Positions 8,282 to 16,018 of a DNA stretch of 35,411 nt are shown here, piece after piece (position 1 is the first letter of the stretch; each line of letters starts with the position of its first letter). The notes under the pieces are model-generated. The model ran no database searches and was not told where the DNA came from. It saw only the letters and a program-made list of their open reading frames with translations. The position numbers were made by a program, and so were the translations under genes. Location: positions 1-35,411 of the forward strand of contig JBCCFW010000067.1 of the NCBI GenBank assembly GCA_039029535.1, written 5' to 3'. Source of the DNA: JBCCFW01 sp039029535 (GTDB lineage Bacteria > Acidobacteriota > JBCCFW01).

Positions 8282-9559
8282 GTGTTCAGTGGCGTGTCCG
8301 GAGCTCCTGGCACCCTCTGCGAAACGGCTTCCTGCACGGAGCGCGAAGGGGCTTGCTGCGCATCGGACGGAGCGGGCGGCTTCACCTGCAGCACGCGCAA
8401 CGCCGCGACCTGCGCCATCCTCGGGGGCAGCTTCCTCGGCGCAGGCACGAGCTGTGACGACAGCGACTGCTCGGCCGTGCAGGCCTGCTGCCTCACCGAC
8501 GGAAGCTGCATCGACGAGATCGCCGGTGACTGCGGGCCCGCCGATGGCCTTCCCGGTGAAGCCGGGAGTGACTGCGCGAGCGCGACCTGTCCCGACACCG
8601 AGGCTTGCTGCATCCATCTCCAGGGTTGCTTCGATCTCTTGCCGGCCGACTGTGAGGCCGCCCAAGGACACCGCTGGGGCGAAGGCAGCGCCTGCGCAAC
8701 GACGGATTGCACCGTCGTTGCCTGTTGCCTGCCTGACGAGAGCTGCATCAGCCTCCCGAGCTGGTCGGCCTGTCGGGATGCTGGTGGCACCTCGGCCGGT
8801 AGAGGTTCGTCATGCGCGATGGTCGACTGCACGGCGCTGCTGTCAGGGTCCTGTTGTTTCCCGGATGCCTCCTGCCTCGACCTACCCCCTCTCGAATGCC
8901 GCCGCCAAGGTGGCTTGCCGAGCCCCCGCGATTGTGCGAGCTGGACCTGCCTGGCTCGTGAGGCGTGTTGCCATCCGTGGCTTCCTTGCGGCTGGATCAC
9001 CCCGGAAGACTGCCTCCTTCAAGACGGCCAACCCATGGGGCCGGGCTCGCGTTGCTCGGACGGCGACTGCACGGCCTCTTTCGAACAAGCGTGCTGCCTG
9101 ACCGGAGAGACCTGCCTCGACCTCGTGCCGGAAGACTGCGCCTCGATGGGTGGCACGCTTCAGGGGCAGGAGAGCGAGTGCGCCCGCAGTGGCTGTGACA
9201 CGGACCGACCGGGTGCCGTGCCGAACGGAACCGCTGCTCGGCCCGGGCTGCCGCTGACGATCCGACGGGGAACGGGAGACGAGCTCGTCATGACCTGGTC
9301 GTCGAGCTGCAGCTCCGAGGCTCTCGCGCACGCTATTCACGAGGGCACGCTCGGCCACTGGTACAGCCACCACTCCACGTGTGCCGACATCACGACGGAG
9401 TTGACGACGACGCACTCACCCGAGACCGGCGACCGCTACTTCCTCGTCGTTCCGATCACGGGTTGGGACGAGGGCAGCGGGGGGCTTCACTCCAGCGGTG
9501 AGGAGCGTCCGCCCGCCGCGACGACCTGCATCCTGAGACGACGTCTCGGCTGCCCGTGA
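8282..9559 (+). CDS. Cys-rich repeat protein lacking its signal peptide (5'-truncated), Cys-Pro C-terminal module
   Basis: The GTG at 8282 is the only in-frame start after the stop at 8147-8149, but repeat homology already begins upstream, at about 8237 (CYSYGCIEAHPWGC), part-way through a repeat unit. There is no signal peptide and no ribosome site, so the 5' end of the gene appears lost. The body holds about eight Cys-rich units such as ACCLTDGSCIDEIAGDC and ACCLTGETCLDLVPEDC. The last roughly 115 residues (AIHEGTLGHWYSH, GDRYFLVVPI) align closely with the paralogue at 4635-5750 and end LRRRLGCP. An intact relative would be secreted and disulfide-bonded; this copy would stay in the cytoplasm unless the 5' end is mis-assembled. 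Treat as a probable pseudogene or assembly junction. Confidence 0.65.
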   Translation: MFSGVSGAPGTLCETASCTEREGACCASDGAGGFTCSTRNAATCAILGGSFLGAGTSCDDSDCSAVQACCLTDGSCIDEIAGDCGPADGLPGEAGSDCASATCPDTEACCIHLQGCFDLLPADCEAAQGHRWGEGSACATTDCTVVACCLPDESCISLPSWSACRDAGGTSAGRGSSCAMVDCTALLSGSCCFPDASCLDLPPLECRRQGGLPSPRDCASWTCLAREACCHPWLPCGWITPEDCLLQDGQPMGPGSRCSDGDCTASFEQACCLTGETCLDLVPEDCASMGGTLQGQESECARSGCDTDRPGAVPNGTAARPGLPLTIRRGTGDELVMTWSSSCSSEALAHAIHEGTLGHWYSHHSTCADITTELTTTHSPETGDRYFLVVPITGWDEGSGGLHSSGEERPPAATTCILRRRLGCP

Positions 9560-9577
9560 GGGCAGGGCACCGAGACC

Positions 9578-11986
9578 TCACTCGCCATTCTCCTCACGCA
9601 GTCGGGTGATCGCCTGGCCGATGCGCGACTCGGGACCGACCCCGAGCTGCTCGGCCAGCGACTCGGCCTCGGCCAGGTCGGCTCGGAAGCCCGCCTGATC
9701 ACCGATCCGCTGGCGATGCTCGGCTCGCGAGATCAGCAACATGGCAAGACGGGGCGCGCCTCGGGCCTCACGCATGATCGACTCGGCCGCCGCGAAGGCC
9801 GCGTCCGCCTCCTCGAGCTGACCCAACTTGGAAGCGATCACGCCGATGTTGACCTGCACCAGCGCTTCACTCGGTCGATTGCCCACCTCTCGATGGGTTG
9901 CGAGCACGTCCTGGAAGCAAGTGAGCGCCTCGACGTGGTCCCCACGGTCGTGATGAAGGGTGGCGAGGTTGTCGATCACCATCCCTTCGCCAGCTCGATC
10001 CCCAAGCTCGCGACGAATGTCGAGGGACTCTTGAAGACACTCCCGTGCCTCGTCGAGACGGCCGGCAAAGCGATGGAGGATCCCGATGCCGACCAGGCCC
10101 ATCGCCTCCTGCCGGCGATCACCCACTTCACGAATGATCGACAGGGACTTCGTCGAGCGGGCGAGAGCGTCGTCGAAGCGCCCCTGATCGGCATCCATGG
10201 TCGCCAGGGCGCCGAGGGCGAGGCCTTCACCGCGTGGGTCGCCCAGCTCCCGAGCCTGCCCCAGTACTTCCTCGAAGCACGCACGCGCCTCCGACGCCTG
10301 GGCTCGTAGCCAGAGCAGCTTGCCCTTCACCCGGCGCGCGGTCATCTCGTGATGACGAGAGCCCGCCCGGACGGCGAGCGCCAAGGCCTCCTCGCAGAGC
10401 GACCAGGCCCCCTCCACGTCCCCGGCGTGTCGTGACACTTCCACCTGCACCAGCAGCACGCGAAGTCGCTCGCTGGCATCGAGGGACTCGCACGCCAGGA
10501 CGCTCTCGCCCAGCTCACGCGCCGTGACCAAGGGGCCGGTGAGCTCCATGACGGCCCAGGCAGCGACGAAGGCACCAGCACTCGTCTTCGCGTCACCACG
10601 CTCGAGGGCGCGCCGGCAGGCCACCACGAGATTGTCGCGCCGAGGCGACAAGGCCTGTCGCGCCGTCCATCCTCCGTGTCGGTCCAGTGCCGCGATCCGC
10701 CGCTCACTCCCGAGACTCGCGAAGTGCTCGCCGTGACGCTGGATCGCGGCCTGCTCGGCTTCGGGACCGCTGGCACCCGACGCGATCGCCTCCGGCGCGC
10801 ACAGCTTCTCGACGGCGAACTCACGGACGCTCGCGTCAGTGCCGAACCAGCGCTCCCCACTCCCTGCTCGACCGGGCAGTGACTCCCAGGTGCGTAGCAA
10901 GCTCTTGTCGACGAGCACCTGCACGGCGTCGAGGGGCCAGGGTGCGTCGTCCCAAGCCGAGAGATCGAGCACGGCCTCGGCGTCGGCCAGGGTGAAGCCA
11001 CCGACGAACACCGAGGTCTGGGCGAGCGCCGCCTTCTCCCAGGACGCGAGCAAGCTCCAAGACCATTCGATGGTCGCGCGCAGGGTGGCCTGACGCCCAG
11101 CCGCCCCGGGAGCCGTCGTCAACAAGGCGAAGCGATCCGACATGCGCTCCACGAGAGCCTGCGGAGACAGGATCCGGATGCGCGCCGCGGCGAGCTCGAT
11201 GGCCAGCGGCAGCCCGTCCACGAGCCGCACGAGCTCCTGCACGTCCGCTCGGTTCTCGTCGTCGACGACGAACTGCGGGTTCCTGGACCGGGCGCGCAGC
11301 TCGAAGAGCTCGACCGCCGACTCGTGCCCGAGGGGCTCGACGGTGAGGACCTGTTCTCCGGAGAGGTTGAGGACGACGCGGCTCGTCACGACGAAGCGCG
11401 CCTCCGGAGCGAGCTCCAGCCAGGGGCCGAGAACGTCCGCGGCATGGACAGCCACCTGCTCGAAGTTGTCCAGCACGACGAGGCAGCGGCCGCGAGCGCG
11501 CAGTGCGTGACCCAGCTTCTCCACCGACGCCGCGTCTTGGAGTGGAACCTCCAGCGTCGCCGCCACGGCGGTCACCACCTCTTCGAGGCTGGTCGTCTCC
11601 GACAAGTCGCAGAACCAGGTGCCGCCCGGATGGTCCTCGACGGTCGCCCAGGCGTGATGAACGACCAGCCGGGTCTTGCCGCTGCCGCCCGGTCCGAGCA
11701 CGGTGAGCAACCGGCTCGTCCCGACGAGCCACTCGCTCAACGCAGCGAGCTCACTCGCTCGGCCGACGAACGCGTCTCGCTCGGTTGGTAGCACGACGGC
11801 CCGTTCGGTCACGACGGAGCCGCTCTCGCAGGCACGGAGCTCGCGCTTCAAGACCTCGCGCACTTCCAGCACGTTGCTGGGCCGGTCGTCGCGGTTCTCT
11901 TCGAGGCACGCACGCAACAGCTCTCGGAACCCGGTCGTGAGCCCCACGGGCAACCCGGACCAATCGACCAGACGGCGCTCACCCAT
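9578..11986 (-). CDS. STAND ATPase-TPR portion of a kinase fusion, separated from its kinase by an in-frame TAG
   Basis: This 802-codon frame continues, in the same frame, the kinase ending at 11999; only TAG and four codons (LRNP) lie between. Residues 1-50 are not a protein start but the last helices of a protein kinase (FRELLRACLEENRDDRPS, with the conserved Arg of subdomain XI). Residues about 70-430 are a COG3903/NB-ARC-like STAND ATPase: Walker A GPGGSGKT at 98-105, Walker B CLVVLDNFEQV, sensor region FVVTSR and the GLPLAIELAAAR helix. Residues from about 480 to the end are TPR repeats spaced about 40 residues apart (RGEGLALGALATMDADQGRF). Reinitiation at this ATG is possible but only a weak GGAA precedes it. 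The closest relative is the intact gene at 19717-23352. Confidence 0.8.
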   Translation of the reverse strand: MGERRLVDWSGLPVGLTTGFRELLRACLEENRDDRPSNVLEVREVLKRELRACESGSVVTERAVVLPTERDAFVGRASELAALSEWLVGTSRLLTVLGPGGSGKTRLVVHHAWATVEDHPGGTWFCDLSETTSLEEVVTAVAATLEVPLQDAASVEKLGHALRARGRCLVVLDNFEQVAVHAADVLGPWLELAPEARFVVTSRVVLNLSGEQVLTVEPLGHESAVELFELRARSRNPQFVVDDENRADVQELVRLVDGLPLAIELAAARIRILSPQALVERMSDRFALLTTAPGAAGRQATLRATIEWSWSLLASWEKAALAQTSVFVGGFTLADAEAVLDLSAWDDAPWPLDAVQVLVDKSLLRTWESLPGRAGSGERWFGTDASVREFAVEKLCAPEAIASGASGPEAEQAAIQRHGEHFASLGSERRIAALDRHGGWTARQALSPRRDNLVVACRRALERGDAKTSAGAFVAAWAVMELTGPLVTARELGESVLACESLDASERLRVLLVQVEVSRHAGDVEGAWSLCEEALALAVRAGSRHHEMTARRVKGKLLWLRAQASEARACFEEVLGQARELGDPRGEGLALGALATMDADQGRFDDALARSTKSLSIIREVGDRRQEAMGLVGIGILHRFAGRLDEARECLQESLDIRRELGDRAGEGMVIDNLATLHHDRGDHVEALTCFQDVLATHREVGNRPSEALVQVNIGVIASKLGQLEEADAAFAAAESIMREARGAPRLAMLLISRAEHRQRIGDQAGFRADLAEAESLAEQLGVGPESRIGQAITRLREENGE

Positions 11987-11998
11987 CGGATTCCGCAG

Positions 11999-12760
11999 CT
12001 AGGTCTGTCCCTCGACCAGGGCGCGGTGCGCGGTCAGGCATTCGATCAGGAGCAGGCCGAAGGAGTAGAGGTCGCTTCGTCCGTCCAGCGACTTGCCGCT
12101 GAGCTGCTCGGGGCTCATGTAGGCGGGCGTGCCGGCCAGCTCACCGTCGAGCTCCACGACGTCACCGGGGATCCACTCCCGGGCGAGACCGAAATCCAAG
12201 ATCTTCGCGTCCCCGGAGGACATGAGCTGAACGTTGGCCGGCTTCAGGTCGCGGTGGATGATGCCGCGCTGATGAGCAGCGGCCAGCCCCATGGCCACCT
12301 GCACGCCGACGCGGAGAGTCTCCTCCACGCCGAGCGGGCCCCGCTCGAGCCGACTCGCCAGGTCTTCCCCGTCGAGCAGCTCCATGACCAGCACGGGGTC
12401 GCCGCGATGAACGATCAGGTCATGGACCGTGGCGATGTTCGGGTGGTTGAGACACGCGAGCATCCGCGCCTCGTTCTCGAAGGCTCGAAAGCTGGCACCG
12501 TCGGCCGCGATGGAGCCTCGGATCGTCTTGAGGGCCACCTGCCGTCCGAGCAGCTCGTCCTGAGCGAGCCAGACGATGCCCATGCCACCGCGGCCGAGCT
12601 CACCCTGAACGACGTGGCGGTCCAGACGCGTGCCCGGCGCCAGCAAGGCCGGCGGCGCGCCACGCTGGCCACGGATCAGCGTCGGCTGCTCACCGAAGCC
12701 TCCGGCGCCGGGAGGACCGGTGTCGGTCTCGTCCCACCCTGTCTCATCTCCTGCTGACAC
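11999..12760 (-). CDS. PknB-type Ser/Thr protein kinase domain, truncated by in-frame TAG
   Basis: I place the start at the GTG at 12760, nine bases after GGAGGAG; a longer GTG start at 12829 has no ribosome site. The 253-residue product has the glycine loop GRGGMG (56-61), the ATP-binding Lys in VALKT (78), HRDLKPAN with catalytic Asp 171, DFG (Asp 189) and the activation segment GTPAYMSPEQ. It stops inside helix F/G (IECLTAHRALVEGQT), so the C-lobe is incomplete, and the missing helices are encoded in frame right after the TAG. The simplest reading is one CAG-to-TAG change splitting a kinase-STAND-TPR protein, or a sequencing error; readthrough is the alternative. The N-terminal 50 residues are acidic and Gly-rich, likely disordered. 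Confidence 0.85.
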   Translation of the reverse strand: MSAGDETGWDETDTGPPGAGGFGEQPTLIRGQRGAPPALLAPGTRLDRHVVQGELGRGGMGIVWLAQDELLGRQVALKTIRGSIAADGASFRAFENEARMLACLNHPNIATVHDLIVHRGDPVLVMELLDGEDLASRLERGPLGVEETLRVGVQVAMGLAAAHQRGIIHRDLKPANVQLMSSGDAKILDFGLAREWIPGDVVELDGELAGTPAYMSPEQLSGKSLDGRSDLYSFGLLLIECLTAHRALVEGQT

Positions 12761-12838
12761 TGAGTCGCGCTCCTCCGACCAGTGTAATGGGACCGGGTCC
12801 CGGGCCGGGTGGTGGCGAGCGTCGTCCACGACCGGGTG
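12761..12838 (-). promoter_or_regulatory. Upstream region of the kinase with a perfect palindrome
   Basis: GGGACC-G-GGTCCC occupies 12789-12801, about 30 bases upstream of the GTG chosen for the kinase, next to a TACACT that could act as a -10 element. No good -35 is seen. The palindrome might be an operator or, read the other way, part of the 3' region of an upstream transcript. Weak evidence. Confidence 0.25.
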
Positions 12839-13213
12839 TCAGGCCTCTTCCTCGTGGCAGACCACCTCGATGTTGTGTCCGTCAGGGTCGAGAACGAAGG
12901 CCGCGTAGTACCGACCGCTGTACTGAGAGCGCAGCCCGGGAGGCCCATTGTCCTTCCCGCCTGCCGCCAAGGCGGCGGCATGGAAGGCATCGACCTGGTG
13001 TCGGTTCTCGGCGACGAACGCGACGTGGAGATGCGCAGGCGTCTCATCCGTTTGGTAGAGACACAGGGAGCTCTCGCCCTCTGGCTGACTCAGCTCGGCA
13101 CCGTCTGGCGGCCAGTCGGTGATGTCGGTGACTCCGATCGGCTCGAGCGCCTTCACGTAGAAGCTCTTGCTCGCCGCAAAGTCGCGAACGCCGAACTTGA
13201 CATGGTCGAACAT
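12839..13213 (-). CDS. VOC-superfamily (glyoxalase/bleomycin-resistance-like) protein
   Basis: A 124-residue protein with a single VOC unit pair: the opening FDHVKFGVRDFAASKSFYV, the middle LHVAFVAENRHQVDAFHAAA and the closing YYAAFVLDPDGHNIEVVCH, which holds the usual C-terminal metal-ligand Glu. The first-strand His (DHVKF) and this Glu are the typical metal-binding positions. Members catalyse isomerisation, dioxygenation or thiol transfer, or only bind small molecules; the substrate is not predictable. GGGGA lies seven bases upstream of the ATG. It is on the same strand as the split kinase but 78 bases from it, and there is no clear functional link. Confidence 0.9.
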   Translation of the reverse strand: MFDHVKFGVRDFAASKSFYVKALEPIGVTDITDWPPDGAELSQPEGESSLCLYQTDETPAHLHVAFVAENRHQVDAFHAAALAAGGKDNGPPGLRSQYSGRYYAAFVLDPDGHNIEVVCHEEEA

Positions 13214-13331
13214 GAGCGTCCCCGTCCCTCTTCACCGGAAGAGAGAGCGAGCCTACCAAGCTTGGCCCACGAGAGAGCGTCCGCCGCGAGCGGTCAGGCC
13301 CGCGGCATGCGCAGGGAGCTCGGCTCTCTGC

Positions 13332-15686
13332 CTACGGGCAGTCCCCCGGACCGCGCCGCGCCCGCAGGGCACCCTCGGAGTCAGTACCGAGGCCGGACTC
13401 GCGGTTGCAGGCGTCCGTCGCACCCACGAGGTAGTAGTAGCTCTCCGACGTCGCGAGATCGTCGAGGTCGACGTGTGCGGCGGCGCCGCCCGTGTCGCAG
13501 GCTCCGTGACCGCGGCCGTCGTCGGCCTCGTGCTCACGGAAGAGACCACTTCCGTCCTCGGGGAGATCTCCGCGGACGACGACGAAGCTCAGGCCCGGCT
13601 GAGGATCCCAGACGAGCTGAAGCAGGTCGGCGCTTCGACTGAGACGCAGCCCCGTCACGGCGATTGGAGCCGCCACGGCCGTCACGTCGACCTCGAGACT
13701 CGCCGAAGCCACGCAGCCGGCGACTCCTTCCATGGACCAGACGACGACCGTGCGCAGCCCACCCGGGAGGGACACCGTGGTCTCGCAACCGGCCTCGTCG
13801 GCGTCGTTGGCAGGGTCACCGTCTCCATCGGCGTCGACGTCGGGATCGAGATCCCACCAGTAGGTCGTGCCGGGGTCGTCCACGCCGCAGCGCAGGTCGA
13901 CGAAGGTCTCACCGCAACCCGCCACCGTGTAGACCGGCTCGGGCAGCACCGGAGCTCCCACCTCCACCAGCGCTCGATCCATCGCCGTGCACTCGGGCGC
14001 CTCCGCGCAGCGGACCTCGAGCTGGTACTCGCCGGCGTCCGCCGGGGTCAGCCCCACCAGCGCGAGCCCGGAGTCGGTGCTCCAGTCCGCGGCCACGGCT
14101 CCGGACGGATCGAGCCAGCGGTACTCGGCGACGGCGCAGTTGGTCACGACGGTGCCCGAGCCGTCGAGGGCCAAGTCGTCGCAGGTGACCCGAGCCCCAC
14201 CAGCGTTGGGGGTGAGAGTGATGCAGTCGAGCGAGACGCGATCGGTCGCCAGGCACGAGCTGCCTTCGCAGGCGATCTCCAGCTCGAAGAAGCCATCGGC
14301 ACAATCGGCCAGGACGACCTCGAAGGTGGGCTCGGCATCGAACTCACGCAGCTCGCTGCCGTCGGATCCGAGCCAGCGGTAGGTCGGGTTCGTGCAGCCG
14401 GCAACGTCCGAGAGGGAGGCATCGAGCAGGAGCGAGCTTCCCACGCAGGCGACGACCGAGGCACCAGCATCGGCGGTAGCCAGCGCCTCACAACCGGGCG
14501 CCGGGATGTCGACGACGATCTCGCCTTCCGCCGACGGCCGGAAGAGACCCATGACGCCGACCTCGTCGTTCGGAGCCCGCTCGGCTTCGAAGCGGAAGTT
14601 GTAGACCGTGCCCCAGCGCAGGGCGTTGGCGTTCGGGTCCTCGGCATTCGACGCCGTGCTCCAGGTGATCGCTCCCGCGTCGCGGCTGTCGGCCCAGTCG
14701 GTGCCGTCATGAGGCTCGCCGCTGTGGTAGGGCACGTCGTGGAAGCCGACATTGCGCACGGCGATGCCGTCCTCCACGGGCACGCTGAACTGCCACATGG
14801 AAAGGTGCGAGTTGAGGTTGTGGATGGCGTACTCGTACGACCAGAAGCCACCACCCACGTCGGCGACCCTGCTCGCCACGTGGAAGCGGCCACCGTCCGG
14901 GTCGTCGACAGTCTCGAGCGTGACCGTGGGGTCTACGGTCGCCCAGGCGAAGATCGCCGGCTCCGTGCGCACGGTCTCACCGTCCCAGACCAGGTCGAAC
15001 TCGCCCGGAGCGAACTCGTCGACGACCAGCTTGCGGTAGCTGGCGTTGTTGTAGCCGTTGCCGGCCTGGGCGTCGTCCAGGGAGACGTACTGCCCCTCGG
15101 CGTAGTACTCGGCGCCGACGTTCAGCGCGGGATCGAGATCCTCGTTCTCGACTTGCAAGCGCTTGTAGATCTCGTCACCCGTCATGCCGCTGGCGAAGAA
15201 CGGGTAGAGGTACTCGCCGGTCGTCGCGTTGACCTCGAACTTGGGGCCGAGTCGTCCCTGGTTCCCGTTGAGCCCCGCGCCGTAGGGGTCGGAGCAGTTC
15301 ACGCCCAGGGCACCGGTGAAGTCGGGCTCGCAGTCGGCGCAGAGGCCGAGCTGCAAGGCGATCGAGGCGTGCTTGAGCCAGCTCTGCCCGATCATCTCGA
15401 AGCGACCGTTCTTCAAGCGGTAGAGGCTCTGCCCGATGACGGGATGCTCGGGCGTGCTGCTGACCCAGGAGAGCGGACAGTCGCCGATGTTGCAGGCGTC
15501 CGTCCCGACCGCGAAGGCGGTGATGGTGCCGACCACGCCGTAGCGTCGCGTGTCGATGAGGTCGCCGACGATGACGTCGGGCCCGATGACGCCATCGGGG
15601 CAGGGCTGGGCCTGCGCCGATGGGACAGCCAGCGAGGAGAGAAGGCTGCAGGCCAGAAGGAGAGACAGGGCGAGGTAGCGAGACAT
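13332..15686 (-). CDS. Large exported protein: conserved planctomycete-type domain, Ig/PKD-like domains, Cys-Pro C-terminal module
   Basis: Start set at 15686: MSRYLALSLLLACSLLSSLA is a signal peptide (cleavage near AQA) and a G-rich ribosome site lies 9 bases upstream. The product has 784 residues. Residues about 25-410 (PDVIVGDLIDTRRYG, HPVIGQSLYRLKNGRFE, IGQSWLKHASIAL) resemble a conserved exported domain I associate with Planctomycetes-like genomes; its function is unknown to me. Residues about 415-680 hold two or three Ig/PKD-like domains with paired Cys (YRWLGSDGSEL, YRWLDPSGAVAADW, ADAGEYQLEVRC). The end is the fnIII-like module (FVVVRGDLPEDGSG, YYYLVGATDACN) closing GPGDCP. A cell-surface or extracellular role is inferred. 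A long antisense frame opposite this gene is not a gene. Confidence 0.82.
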   Translation of the reverse strand: MSRYLALSLLLACSLLSSLAVPSAQAQPCPDGVIGPDVIVGDLIDTRRYGVVGTITAFAVGTDACNIGDCPLSWVSSTPEHPVIGQSLYRLKNGRFEMIGQSWLKHASIALQLGLCADCEPDFTGALGVNCSDPYGAGLNGNQGRLGPKFEVNATTGEYLYPFFASGMTGDEIYKRLQVENEDLDPALNVGAEYYAEGQYVSLDDAQAGNGYNNASYRKLVVDEFAPGEFDLVWDGETVRTEPAIFAWATVDPTVTLETVDDPDGGRFHVASRVADVGGGFWSYEYAIHNLNSHLSMWQFSVPVEDGIAVRNVGFHDVPYHSGEPHDGTDWADSRDAGAITWSTASNAEDPNANALRWGTVYNFRFEAERAPNDEVGVMGLFRPSAEGEIVVDIPAPGCEALATADAGASVVACVGSSLLLDASLSDVAGCTNPTYRWLGSDGSELREFDAEPTFEVVLADCADGFFELEIACEGSSCLATDRVSLDCITLTPNAGGARVTCDDLALDGSGTVVTNCAVAEYRWLDPSGAVAADWSTDSGLALVGLTPADAGEYQLEVRCAEAPECTAMDRALVEVGAPVLPEPVYTVAGCGETFVDLRCGVDDPGTTYWWDLDPDVDADGDGDPANDADEAGCETTVSLPGGLRTVVVWSMEGVAGCVASASLEVDVTAVAAPIAVTGLRLSRSADLLQLVWDPQPGLSFVVVRGDLPEDGSGLFREHEADDGRGHGACDTGGAAAHVDLDDLATSESYYYLVGATDACNRESGLGTDSEGALRARRGPGDCP

Positions 15687-16018
15687 GAAGCGACCCCCTG
15701 ACGTCGAGTGGGGCGAGCGATGCCCTGCCCCCATCGAGTTTCGATCCTTGCGATGCAGCTAGAGCATGACACGGCGGAGGCCGAAGGGCACGCCGCGCGG
15801 ATCTCGCCCCGCTGGACGCCGATCACGCCGTTCTGGAGCCGGTGAGGCCGATCGAGCCCCGGGCGTCACTTTCCCCTCCCCCTTTCCCTCCCGATCCCGC
15901 ACCTGAGATCGAGCCCCCCACCAACGAGGCCCTCGCGGTCTCGAGTCGGGGCTCCCATGACGCTCGGACCGACCCCGAGGTCACCTCTCTCAGCCCGTGA
16001 ACAAGGGATCCGACCCAC
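15687..16018. promoter_or_regulatory. Divergent intergenic region with pyrimidine tract and direct repeats
   Basis: These 332 bases separate the Ig-like protein gene from the first ELWxxDGT gene and should carry both promoters. GATCGAGCCCC occurs twice in the same orientation, at 15850-15860 and 15907-15917. Between them 15869-15892 is an uninterrupted 24-base pyrimidine run on the plus strand. No small ORF or RNA is recognisable. Confidence 0.4.

Noticed and set aside
13167..15701. 844-codon plus-strand frame
   Set aside because: Antisense to the Ig/PKD-like exported protein; the GC-rich third-codon bias of the real gene removes stops from this frame. No signal peptide or family motif.
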